Of a DNA stretch of 64,000 nucleotides, positions 50,725-58,305 are shown piece by piece. The notes beneath the pieces were generated by a model. The model made no database searches, had not been told where the DNA came from, and saw nothing but the letters and a program-made list of their open reading frames with translations. This stretch comes from Streptomyces sp. SKN60 (GTDB taxonomy: Bacteria; Actinomycetota; Actinomycetes; Streptomycetales; Streptomycetaceae): the NCBI RefSeq assembly GCF_026236535.1, contig NZ_JAHTMW010000002.1, positions 124,001-188,000 of the forward strand, written 5' to 3'. The position numbers and the translations under genes were made by a program. Every line of letters starts with the position of its first letter. The stretch's first letter is position 1.

Positions 50725-51744
50725 CTAACGGGTCGCCGAGACGATCATCTTTCCGGTGTTGTCGCCGCGGAGCATGCCGAGGAAGGCGTCCACGCCGTTC
50801 TCGATGCCCTCGACGAAGGTCTCGCCGTACTTCAGCTCGCCGGAGCGCAGCCAGCCGCCGACCTCCTGCACGAACTGCTGCTGCATCCCGTAGTGGTCGC
50901 CGACGAGGACGCCCTGGAGGCGCAGCCGCTTGCCGATGATCATGGCCATGTTGCGCGGGCCGGGGACCGGCTCGGTGTCGTTGTACTGCGCGATCATGCC
51001 GCAGATGGTGGCGCGGCCGTGCACGTTGAGTGAGGAGATCGCGGCTTCCAGGTGGTCGCCGCCGACGTTGTCGAAGTAGACGTCGATGCCGTCCGGGGCG
51101 GCCTCGCGCAGCTGGTCCTTGACCGGGCCGTTCTTGTAGTTGAAGGCGGCGTCGAAGCCGAGCTCCTCGACCAGCCACTTGACCTTCTCGTCGGAGCCGG
51201 CCGAGCCGATGACCCGGGAGGCGCCCTTGAGCCGGGCCATCTGGCCGACCTGGCTGCCGACGGCGCCGGCCGCGCCGGAGACGAAGACGGCGTCGCCCTC
51301 CTTGAAGGAGGCGACCTCGAAGAGGCCCGCGTAGGCGGTGAGGCCGGTCATGCCGAGCACGCCGAGGTAGGCGGAGAGCGGGGCGAGCTCCGGGTCGACC
51401 TTGGTGGCGTGCTGGGCGGGCACGTCCGCGTACTCCCGCCAGCCGAGGCCGTGCAGCACGTGGTCGCCGACGGCGAAGCCCTCCGCGTTCGAGGCGACGA
51501 CCACGCCGACCGCGCCGCCGTCCATGGGGTGGTCCAGCTTGAACGGGGGGATGTACGACTTCACGTCGTTCATCCGGCCGCGCATGTACGGGTCGACCGA
51601 GAAGTGCAGGTTGCGCACGAGGACGCGGCCCTCGGCGGGCTCGGTGACGGGGGTCTCGCGGAGCGCGAAGTCCGCGGGCACGGGCCAGCCGTGCGGACGG
51701 GTGACGAGGTGCCACTCACGGCTGGACGCGGGGAGTACGGACAT
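50725..51744 (-). CDS. NADP-dependent oxidoreductase, MDR superfamily (zinc-free), 339 aa
   Basis: A zinc-independent medium-chain reductase of the leukotriene B4 dehydrogenase/curcumin reductase group, reducing enone double bonds. Family blocks: LHFSVDPYMRGRMND, LGVLGMTGLTAYAGL, the dinucleotide motif VFVSGAAGAVGSQVGQMARLKGASRVIGSAGSDEK and VYFDNVGGDHLEAAI. No zinc-binding Cys cluster is seen. The start has GGAGG at 8 bases. It is divergent from the MarR gene at 51863 with two inverted repeats between, so it is probably derepressed by electrophiles or oxidants. It lies 64 bp upstream of ohr on the same strand, so an oxidant-response operon is possible. Confidence 0.93.
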   Translation of the reverse strand: MSVLPASSREWHLVTRPHGWPVPADFALRETPVTEPAEGRVLVRNLHFSVDPYMRGRMNDVKSYIPPFKLDHPMDGGAVGVVVASNAEGFAVGDHVLHGLGWREYADVPAQHATKVDPELAPLSAYLGVLGMTGLTAYAGLFEVASFKEGDAVFVSGAAGAVGSQVGQMARLKGASRVIGSAGSDEKVKWLVEELGFDAAFNYKNGPVKDQLREAAPDGIDVYFDNVGGDHLEAAISSLNVHGRATICGMIAQYNDTEPVPGPRNMAMIIGKRLRLQGVLVGDHYGMQQQFVQEVGGWLRSGELKYGETFVEGIENGVDAFLGMLRGDNTGKMIVSATR

Positions 51745-51792
51745 CGGCTGGGCCTCCGGATAAGGATCTCCCGGAAGGGGGCTCCCGGGAAA

Positions 51793-51845
51793 GTTTCACT
51801 ACCTGAAACAACCATGCGCCTCGATATTTCATGTTGTCAAGTATC
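51793..51845. promoter_or_regulatory. Two inverted repeats between oxidoreductase and MarR genes
   Basis: GTTTCA-ctacc-TGAAAC (51793-51809) is perfect. GATATTT...AAGTATC (51823-51845) is nearly perfect with a 9-base centre. Both lie in the 118-bp divergent promoter region and are candidate MarR operators, the second just upstream of the regulator's own -10 box. Confidence 0.65.
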
Positions 51846-51862
51846 GGAGTACGATGGTTCGC

Positions 51863-52327
51863 ATGCCCACCGCACGCACGCCCCGCACGGACCCGCTGAC
51901 CCGCGAGGTCGTGGAACTCATCGGCACGGTCGTGACCCGCTACCACGAGGAGTACGAGGAGGCCGCCGCCGCGCACGCCCTCACCGGCGCCCAGGCGCGG
52001 GTCCTCGGACTGCTCGCCGTGGAGCCCACGCCCATGCGGAAGATCGCCGAGCAGCTCAAGTGCGAGCCGTCGAACGTCACGGGGATCATCGACCGCCTGG
52101 AGTCCCGCGGCCTGGTCGAGCGCCGCCCCGACCCCGCCGACCGGCGCGTCAAGGTCGCGGCCCCCACCGACGAGGGCCGCGAGACCGCCCGCCGGCTCCG
52201 CGACTCGCTGCGCTTCGCCCGCGAGCCGCTCGGCGAGCTCACCGACGTCGAGCGCACCCTGCTGCGCGACCTGCTGAAGCGCATGCTCGGCGAGGGCGAG
52301 GCCGGGGGCGACGCGGCGACGGCGTAA
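51863..52327 (+). CDS. MarR-family transcriptional regulator, 154 aa
   Basis: A winged-helix dimeric repressor: ALTGAQARVLGLLAVEPTPMRKIAEQLKCEPSNVTGIIDRLESRGLVERRPDPADRRVKVAAPTDEGRE (about residues 38-107). A single Cys lies in the recognition region (LKCEPSN); it is not the N-terminal Cys of OhrR proteins, so this is probably not a classical OhrR. The ATG at 51863 follows the -10 TACGAT (51850-51855) by 7 bases, a leaderless pattern; a second ATG at 51854 overlaps that box. Likely represses the divergent oxidoreductase and itself. Confidence 0.92.
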   Translation: MPTARTPRTDPLTREVVELIGTVVTRYHEEYEEAAAAHALTGAQARVLGLLAVEPTPMRKIAEQLKCEPSNVTGIIDRLESRGLVERRPDPADRRVKVAAPTDEGRETARRLRDSLRFAREPLGELTDVERTLLRDLLKRMLGEGEAGGDAATA

Positions 52328-52337
52328 GGCCGCCGCC

Positions 52338-53249
52338 CTACACGCACCACCACAGGAAGCGCGTGCACGTCGGCTCCGGGCTCGGCGAGGTCGTCGGGGT
52401 CGGCGCGCTCGACGAGGGGCCCGGGGCCGTGCCGCTCGCCGAGGGCGAGCCGCTGCCGCTGGGGGTGGCGGAAGGTTTCCCCGGCCCGGTGGGCGTGGCC
52501 CGCGGCGAGGGCCCCGACCCGTCACCCGTGCCGTCGCCGGACCCGTCGCCCGTACCGGAGCCCGACCCCGTACCCGTACCCGTGTCGCTGCTGTGCGCGC
52601 TGCCGCCGCCGGTGCGGCCGGAGCCGCGGGCCGGGTGGGGGGTGGTGGAGGGACGGGCCGAGCCGGACTCGACCGGGCCGGGGCCGTCGGGGATCCCGGC
52701 GCTCTCGGAGGGCGTCGGCTGGTCGGGGTCGAGGGTCTCGACGACGTCCTCCTCCTCGACCGCGGTGGCCGCGCCGCCGTCGGCCGGCTGCTCCAGGGCC
52801 AGCTTGGCCATCGTCAGCGAACCGACCGCGAGCGCGAAGCCGAGGGTGCCGAGCAGCACCGTGCGTCCCCGCCGCGAACGCGCCCGCCGCCCGCCGTTCC
52901 GGCCGGCGGCCCGGCCACCGACTGCCCGGCCATCGGACGCGTCGCCGGATCCACCGGCACCCCTTCTCCCACCACTCCTGCCGCCGTCCTTGGCGCGGCG
53001 GCGCGCGGCGGCGCGCCCCTCGGCGGGGCGGGGCGGCTCGAGCGGGTCCAGTTCGTAGCTGAACTCCGGTTCCACGGGCGGCGGCGTGGTGACCGCCGGC
53101 TCCGCGAGCGGCTGGAAGGACGCGGCGGGCGCGGGGGGTGTGGGGGGCGTGGGGGGAGCGAGGTACCGCAGCTCCTCGGCGGGGGTCCCGCAGCCTGCGC
53201 AGGCCAGGGCGCCGTTGAGATGCCGTCGGCACTGGTGGCAGTAGTCCAT
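52338..53249 (-). CDS. Zinc-ribbon membrane protein with low-complexity extracellular tail, 303 aa
   Basis: Not assigned to a function. The first 25 residues form a zinc ribbon (CHQC and CAGC pairs in MDYCHQCRRHLNGALACAGCG), followed by a Pro-rich cytoplasmic stretch and an Arg/Gly-rich stretch. A single membrane helix lies near residue 130-150 (TVLLGTLGFALAVGSLTMAKL). The remainder is Ser/Thr/Gly/Pro rich, with GTGTGSGSGTGDGSGDGTGDGSG runs, and ends CTRFLWWCV. Similar proteins are common in Streptomyces. Repeats make its true length variable among strains. It converges with the MarR gene. Confidence 0.75.
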   Translation of the reverse strand: MDYCHQCRRHLNGALACAGCGTPAEELRYLAPPTPPTPPAPAASFQPLAEPAVTTPPPVEPEFSYELDPLEPPRPAEGRAAARRRAKDGGRSGGRRGAGGSGDASDGRAVGGRAAGRNGGRRARSRRGRTVLLGTLGFALAVGSLTMAKLALEQPADGGAATAVEEEDVVETLDPDQPTPSESAGIPDGPGPVESGSARPSTTPHPARGSGRTGGGSAHSSDTGTGTGSGSGTGDGSGDGTGDGSGPSPRATPTGPGKPSATPSGSGSPSASGTAPGPSSSAPTPTTSPSPEPTCTRFLWWCV

Positions 53250-53392
53250 GGCGCCCGCAGGCTATGCGCCGTGAGGACCCGGCAGATAGGCGCCGACGTG
53301 AGGATCCTGTGAGGAAAGCACGGGTCGGCGGCGCGTCGTCGTGAATTTCCCGCTAAGTCCCGCCGGACGGGACGTAAGGGCAGGATGGGTGC

Positions 53393-54179
53393 ATGAGCCC
53401 CGCCGCCCGCCCCGCCGCCCCTTTCGGGCCGCGCGAGTTCCAGTTCGTACTGCTCCGCCGGATGGCCGACCACCAGCCCGCCCTGGTCGACGACGCGCTG
53501 CGCGAACTGGGCCTGTCCGGCGGGTCAGGGTCGGATAGGCCGCGGCGTCTGGTGCGGTGCATGGCAAGGCGCCGGAGTGTCTTCATAGCGGAGCTATGGG
53601 GGCACTTCGGCAACGCGGCCAGGTGCCGTGCCAGGCGTCGCGGACCCGGCCCTGACCCGCCGGACAGGCCCAGCCACGCACACGGAGATGCGCGAGGCGA
53701 ACAAGCGCTGGCAGGCCGGGGCGCACGCGCGGCAGGGGCCGGGCGAGTTCGCCCGCTACCACCGGGCGCTCGGCGAGCCGGAGGCCCGGCGTCCGGTGCG
53801 CGGGGACGTGCTGCGCGGTGACGCGGAGGCCTGGCTGTGGCGGGTCCCGTTGTGGCCCGAACTCCGTTTCACGGTCCTGGTCGGGCCGGGCCGCGCCGTG
53901 TGGTCCCGCACCCTGACGAGGGCGCCGGGAGCCCCCGTACCGGAGCTGCGCACCGCCGCCGACCTGCGGCCCTGGGGGTGCACGATCGACGAGGTGTGGC
54001 GGGCGTTCGAGGGGGTCGAGCCGCGCGAGGGGGTGGCACCGACGCTGGCCAGGCTCGACTTCACGCTGCCCGGCGGCGCGCGCTGCGCGGCGGAGTTCGC
54101 CTGGGGTCTGCTGCAGCGTCAGGTTCCACCGCTCCCCTCGCGCCCCACCCACCCCATTCACCCCGCTCGCCCCACGTGA
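53393..54179 (+). pseudogene. Conserved hypothetical gene disrupted by a 163-bp element
   Basis: Two coding pieces belong together. The 5' part (53393-53508) encodes GPREFQFVLLRRMADHQPALVDDALREL. The 3' part (53672-54179) encodes THTEMREANKRWQAGAHARQGPGEFARYHRALGEP, then WLWRVPLWPELRFTVLVGPG and RPWGCTIDEVWRAFEG. They are in different frames. Removing exactly the 163 bases 53509-53671 puts them in frame, giving ...ALRELATHTEMREANK... and restoring a CTAG at the junction. As it stands translation runs through the element in a wrong frame to 53821. An internal restart for the 3' part is possible (ATG at 53688). The family is not known to me. Confidence 0.75.
53509..53671. mobile_element. 163-bp palindromic element, copy 2, inside a gene
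   Basis: Terminal inverted repeats GGGCCTGTCCGGCGGGTCA (53509-53527) and complement (53653-53671); the symmetry extends outward by CT/AG and inward by GGG/CCC to 24 bp. Same length and interior as the copy at 38213, but six positions in each terminal arm differ, always with the matching change in the opposite arm. Flanks are CT and AG, not TA. No coding capacity. Confidence 0.85.
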
Positions 54180-54377
54180 GGCCATGCCCACCCCGCGTGA
54201 AGCCATGCCCACGACCTGACGTTCCGTCAGTGCTTTTCCCTCCCGCAGACGGCGTGTCGTGACCCCGGGCGGCTCAGCTCAGCGCGCGCGCCACGCGGGG
54301 CGGCAGCACGATGCCAACAGGACCGCGCTCCCGCGCGCCGCCTCGCCCGTGCCAGCACCGCACTCCGGAGGACCGCC
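54180..54377. other. Intergenic stretch before the MreB-like gene
   Basis: Non-coding as far as I can see. It starts with an imperfect repeat (GTGAGGCCATGCCCAC / GTGAAGCCATGCCCAC at 54176 and 54198, 22 bp apart). The promoter of the next gene must lie here. Confidence 0.5.
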
Positions 54378-55427
54378 GTGACCGTCAGCCTTGAGCAGCT
54401 ACGCCGCTGCCATGTCGCCGTCGACCTGGGCGCCGCCCGCACCAGGGTCTTCGTCAAGGGCGCCGGCCTCGTCGTCGACGAGCCGTCCGTCGCCGCCGTC
54501 AACACCCGCACCGGCGCGCTGATCGCCGTCGGCGCGCTCGCCGAGAAGATGACCGGCCGCACCCCCGACTACATCCGGGTGGTCAGACCCGTGTCCGGCG
54601 GCACCGTCGTCGACATCGAGATGGCGCAGCGGATGCTCCGTCACCTCCTCGGCGACAAGCTCCGCCGCCAGCTGCGCCGCAAGCCCCGGCTGCGCGCCGC
54701 CGCCTGCACCCCGCACGACAGCGACCCGCTCGCCCAGCGCGCCGCCGTGGAGACCCTGGTCGGCCTGGGCGCCCGCCGGGTGGAACTGGTCGACACCCTG
54801 ATCGCCGCGGCCGTCGGCTGCGGCCTCCCGGTCGAGCAGCCGACCGCCACCATGATCCTGGTGTGCGGGGCGGCCACCACCCAGGTCGCGGTGCTCTCGC
54901 TCGGCGCGATCGTGACCGCCGAGCGGATGCCGGTCGGCGGCGACGCCATCGACCACGCCGTCATCCAGCACCTGCGCCACCAGCACGAACTGATGCTGCC
55001 GAGCCAGTCGGTCCGCCCGCTGCAGGTCGCGCTGCACGGCAACGGCCTGACCCTGCAGGGCCCCACCTTCACCGAGATCCACGGCCGTGACGTGGCCACC
55101 GGCCTCGCCCGCTCGGTGACCGTCGACACCGCCGCCGTCCGCGAGGCCATCCAGACCCCGCTGACCGCCGTCCTCGACGGCATCGGCAAGGTGCTCCGCG
55201 ACTGCCCGCCCGACCTGGTCGCCGACCTCGCCGACCGGGGCATCATGATGGTCGGCGGCAGCGCCCTGCTGCCGGGCCTCGACCAGATGCTGCGCGAGGC
55301 GACCGGCATGCCGGTGCACATCGCCGAACGGCCCGACGTGTGCGCCGTGCTCGGCCTCGGCGCGATGCTGGAGGGCCGCATCCAGCCCCTCGTCCTCGAC
55401 CCGCTGGCCGAGACCACCACCGAGTAG
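54378..55427 (+). CDS. MreB/Mbl-like actin-family protein, 349 aa
   Basis: A bacterial actin homologue. The phosphate-1 motif VAVDLGAARTRVFVKG, the VNTRTGALIAVGALAEKMTGRTP block and the phosphate-2 region MILVCGAATTQVAVLSLGAIV are visible, and GIMMVGGSALLPGLDQMLREATGMPVHIAERPDVCAVLGLGAMLEG is the adenosine motif and C-terminal helix typical of MreB. The canonical DIGGGTT is replaced by CGAATTQ, so nucleotide chemistry may differ. It is not in an mreBCD cluster, so it is probably one of the extra Streptomyces MreB-like proteins (Mbl type) linked with spore-wall formation. The GTG at 54378 has GGAGG at 6 bases. Confidence 0.88.
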   Translation: MTVSLEQLRRCHVAVDLGAARTRVFVKGAGLVVDEPSVAAVNTRTGALIAVGALAEKMTGRTPDYIRVVRPVSGGTVVDIEMAQRMLRHLLGDKLRRQLRRKPRLRAAACTPHDSDPLAQRAAVETLVGLGARRVELVDTLIAAAVGCGLPVEQPTATMILVCGAATTQVAVLSLGAIVTAERMPVGGDAIDHAVIQHLRHQHELMLPSQSVRPLQVALHGNGLTLQGPTFTEIHGRDVATGLARSVTVDTAAVREAIQTPLTAVLDGIGKVLRDCPPDLVADLADRGIMMVGGSALLPGLDQMLREATGMPVHIAERPDVCAVLGLGAMLEGRIQPLVLDPLAETTTE

Positions 55428-55454
55428 TCGGGCGTTTTGTACGACAATGAGGCC

Positions 55455-56924
55455 ATGTCGATCATGGACGAGGACGCGCACGGGCCCGCGGGCACCGACC
55501 CCGGCACCGGGACCGGCTCCGGCACCGATCCGGGTACGGCGCCCGCGCCCCGGCTGCCCATGCTCCTGGAGGCCGTCCTCGGCGTCGGCAGCGAACTCGA
55601 ACTGCGGGCCACCCTCCAGCACATCGTGGACACCGCGACCGCGCTGACCGGCGCCCGCCACGGCGCGCTCGGGGTCGTCGACCCCGAGCGCGGCCGCACC
55701 ACCGAACGGTTCACCGCCGGCACGGCGGCCGACGACGAGCCCGACGCCCCGACCGACGAACCGCTCGTCCTCGACGTGCCCATCCGCGTGCACACCGAGG
55801 TCTTCGGCCGGCTCCACCTCACCGGCAAGCGGACCGGCCCCTTCACCGAGGAGGACCGGGCCTTGCTCCGGGTCCTCGCCACCCAGGCCGGCATCGCCAT
55901 CGGCAACGCCCGCCTCTACGAGACCGCCCGCCGCCGCGAGCGCTGGATCGAGGGCGCGGCGGCCGTCACCACGGCGCTGCTCGCCGGGAGACCGGCCGAG
56001 GACGCCCTGACGACCGTCGCCGAACGGGCCAGGCTGCTCGCCGACGCCTCCGCCGGCGTGGTGCTCCAGCCCACCGAGGAGGGCGGCATGGAGATCGTCG
56101 CCGCCTCCACCCCCGACGACCCCGGCGATCTGATCGGCACCACGATCGCGCCCGGCTCCCCCGTCCTGGTCCAGCTGCTCGGCGGCGAACCGGTGTTCAT
56201 CGAGGACTCGGCCACCGACCCCCGGATGACCACCCACGTCCGCAGCCGCTTCGGGCCCTCGATGATGCTGCCGCTGCAGAGCGGCGGCCGGCTCATCGGC
56301 ACCCTCGCGCTCCCCCGGCGGCGCGGCGACCGCCCCTACTCGGCCGTCGACCGGCTGCTCGCCTCACAGTTCGCCTCCCAGGCGGCGCTCGCCCTGGTGC
56401 TCGCCGACGCCCAGCACGACCGCGAACAGCTCGCCGTCTACGAGGACCGCGACCGGATCGCCCGCGACCTGCACGATCTCGTCGTGCAGCGGCTCTTCGC
56501 CACCGAGATGATGCTGGAGTCGACCCGCCGCCGGGCCGCCGTGCGCGAGGTCGACACCCTCCTCGCGCGGGCGGTGGACGAGCTGGACTCCACCATCCAG
56601 GAGGTCCGCACCACGATCTTCGCGCTCCAGCAGCCGCCCGCCGACGCCCCGGCCTCCTTCCGCGGCCGGGTGCTGCGCGAGACCGGCGGTGCGGCGGCGC
56701 TGCTCGGCTTCCAGCCGTCCGTGCACTTCTCCGGCGCCGTCGACACCCTCGCCGACGAGACCGGGGCCGACCGGCTGCTCGCCACGCTGCGCGGCGCGCT
56801 CGCCGCCGCCCACCGGCGCTCCGGCGTCGGGGCGGTCACGGTCGAGGTGGGCGCGGGCGCGGACGGCCTCCGGCTGCGGGTCGCGGACGACGGACGGCCG
56901 CCGACCGTGGTGACCTGGCCCTGA
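55455..56924 (+). CDS. GAF-domain sensor histidine kinase (DevS/DosS-like), 489 aa
   Basis: A cytoplasmic sensor with two GAF domains (about residues 40-155 and 170-310) and a HisKA_3 domain with phosphoacceptor His340 (ARDLHDLVVQRLFATEMMLE). The arrangement matches the DevS/DosS redox and gas sensors of actinobacteria. The C-terminal ATPase part is reduced: an ordinary N box is missing and the protein ends GLRLRVADDGRPPTVVTWP without the GLxxM G box, so ATP binding is doubtful. No response regulator is adjacent. The ATG at 55455 lies 6 bases after a weak -10 (GACAAT). The next gene is a NarK-type transporter, which in mycobacteria belongs to the DosR regulon. Confidence 0.85.
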   Translation: MSIMDEDAHGPAGTDPGTGTGSGTDPGTAPAPRLPMLLEAVLGVGSELELRATLQHIVDTATALTGARHGALGVVDPERGRTTERFTAGTAADDEPDAPTDEPLVLDVPIRVHTEVFGRLHLTGKRTGPFTEEDRALLRVLATQAGIAIGNARLYETARRRERWIEGAAAVTTALLAGRPAEDALTTVAERARLLADASAGVVLQPTEEGGMEIVAASTPDDPGDLIGTTIAPGSPVLVQLLGGEPVFIEDSATDPRMTTHVRSRFGPSMMLPLQSGGRLIGTLALPRRRGDRPYSAVDRLLASQFASQAALALVLADAQHDREQLAVYEDRDRIARDLHDLVVQRLFATEMMLESTRRRAAVREVDTLLARAVDELDSTIQEVRTTIFALQQPPADAPASFRGRVLRETGGAAALLGFQPSVHFSGAVDTLADETGADRLLATLRGALAAAHRRSGVGAVTVEVGAGADGLRLRVADDGRPPTVVTWP

Positions 56925-57027
56925 CCCGTAAGCCTGCGTACGAAGACCAAGGCCCCGGGCCCCCGGCGTCCCTCGTACGGAGCAGTTCCGCGCGCCCCGC
57001 CTCCTCCCCCGATCTTGACTTGGGGGC

Positions 57028-58284
57028 GTGGACACCGCAGCGAAGCCCCCCGCCGCCCCCGCCGAGAAGATCCCCGCGGCCGCCTACCGCAATCTCGTCA
57101 TGGCCACGGTCGGCTTCACGCTCACCTTCTGGGCCTGGAACCTGATCTCCCCGCTCGGCGGCTGGTACGGCGACCGGCTCTCGCTCAGCTCCTTCCAGCA
57201 GTCGCTGCTCGTCGCGATCCCCGTCCTGGTCGGCTCGATCGGCCGGATCCCGGCCGGCGCGCTCACCGACCGGTACGGCGCCAAGCTGATGTTCCCGCTG
57301 GTGTCGGCGCTGACCGTCGTACCCGTGCTGCTGCTGATCGTCGTCAAGGACTCGTACGGTCTGATGCTGGCCGTGGCCTTCCTGCTCGGGCTCGGCGGCA
57401 CCACGTTCGCCATCGGCGTCCCCCTGGTCAACTCCTGGTTCCCGCCGGTCAAGCGGGGCTTCGCGCTCGGTGTGTTCGGCATGGGCATGGGCGGGGTGGC
57501 GCTCTCCGGCTACTTCACCCCGCGGATCGCCAAGCACGGCGAGAACCTGCCGTTCATCGTGGTGGCCATCGCCCTCGCCGGATACGCCGTGCTCGCCGCC
57601 GTGCTGATCTCCGACCGCCCCGACCGGCCCGTCCCCGCCGCGTCGCTCGCCACCCGGCTCGGCCGGGCCGGGCGGCTGCGGGTCACCTGGGAGCTGTCGG
57701 CGCTGTACGCGATCGGTTTCGGCGGCATCGTCGCGTTCGGCGTCTACCTGCCCACGTATCTCAAGACCTGGTACGAGCTCGACCCGACCGACGCGGGTAC
57801 CAAGGCCGCCGGATTCGCCCTGGTCACGGTGGTGTTCCGGCCGTTCGGCGGCTGGCTGTCGGACCGGGTCCACCCGGCCCTGGTGACCGCCGCGGCGCTC
57901 GCCGTCGTCGCGCTCCTGGCCATCGTCCAGGCCTTCGACCCGCCGCTCGACCCGGGCGGCACCATCGCCCTGCTCATCATGGCGGCCGGCCTCGGCACCG
58001 CGTCCGGCTCGGTCTTCGCCCTGGTCTCCCAGGTCACCCCGCAGGCCCAGGTCGGCAGCGTCACCGGCATCGTCGGCGCGATGGGCGGGCTCGGCGGCTT
58101 CGTGCCGCCGCTGGTCATGGGCGCGATCTACAGCGCCAAGGACTCGTACTCGATCGGGTTCATGCTGCTCTCCGACCTGGCGCTTGCCGGCTGCGTGTAC
58201 GCCTACGGCCGGATGCGGAACATCCGGCCGGAAAGCGGGGATCCCGCGCCCGACGTGAGCAAGGTCGCAGCGCGCCGGACCTGA
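57028..58284 (+). CDS. narK: MFS transporter, NarK nitrate/nitrite family, 418 aa
   Basis: A 12-helix major facilitator of the nitrate/nitrite porter group. The nitrate-binding Arg and signature regions are visible: FTLTFWAWNLISPLG in helix 1, IPVLVGSIGRIPAGALTDRYGAKLMFP, LGLGGTTFAIGVPLVNSWFPPVKRGFALGVFGMGMGGVALSG (first nitrate signature) and GLGTASGSVFALVSQVTPQAQVGSVTGIVGAMGGLGGFVPPLVMG (second). The GTG at 57028 follows TTGACT by 7 bases, a possible leaderless promoter. No nitrate reductase gene is in the window. The symbol is family-level. Confidence 0.88.
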   Translation: MDTAAKPPAAPAEKIPAAAYRNLVMATVGFTLTFWAWNLISPLGGWYGDRLSLSSFQQSLLVAIPVLVGSIGRIPAGALTDRYGAKLMFPLVSALTVVPVLLLIVVKDSYGLMLAVAFLLGLGGTTFAIGVPLVNSWFPPVKRGFALGVFGMGMGGVALSGYFTPRIAKHGENLPFIVVAIALAGYAVLAAVLISDRPDRPVPAASLATRLGRAGRLRVTWELSALYAIGFGGIVAFGVYLPTYLKTWYELDPTDAGTKAAGFALVTVVFRPFGGWLSDRVHPALVTAAALAVVALLAIVQAFDPPLDPGGTIALLIMAAGLGTASGSVFALVSQVTPQAQVGSVTGIVGAMGGLGGFVPPLVMGAIYSAKDSYSIGFMLLSDLALAGCVYAYGRMRNIRPESGDPAPDVSKVAARRT

Positions 58285-58305
58285 CGGGTGGGCAGAATCC
58301 CCGGC

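Noticed and set aside
51863-52327. Classical OhrR controlling ohr
   Set aside because: It lacks the N-terminal sensing cysteine, and its divergent partner is the oxidoreductase, not ohr.
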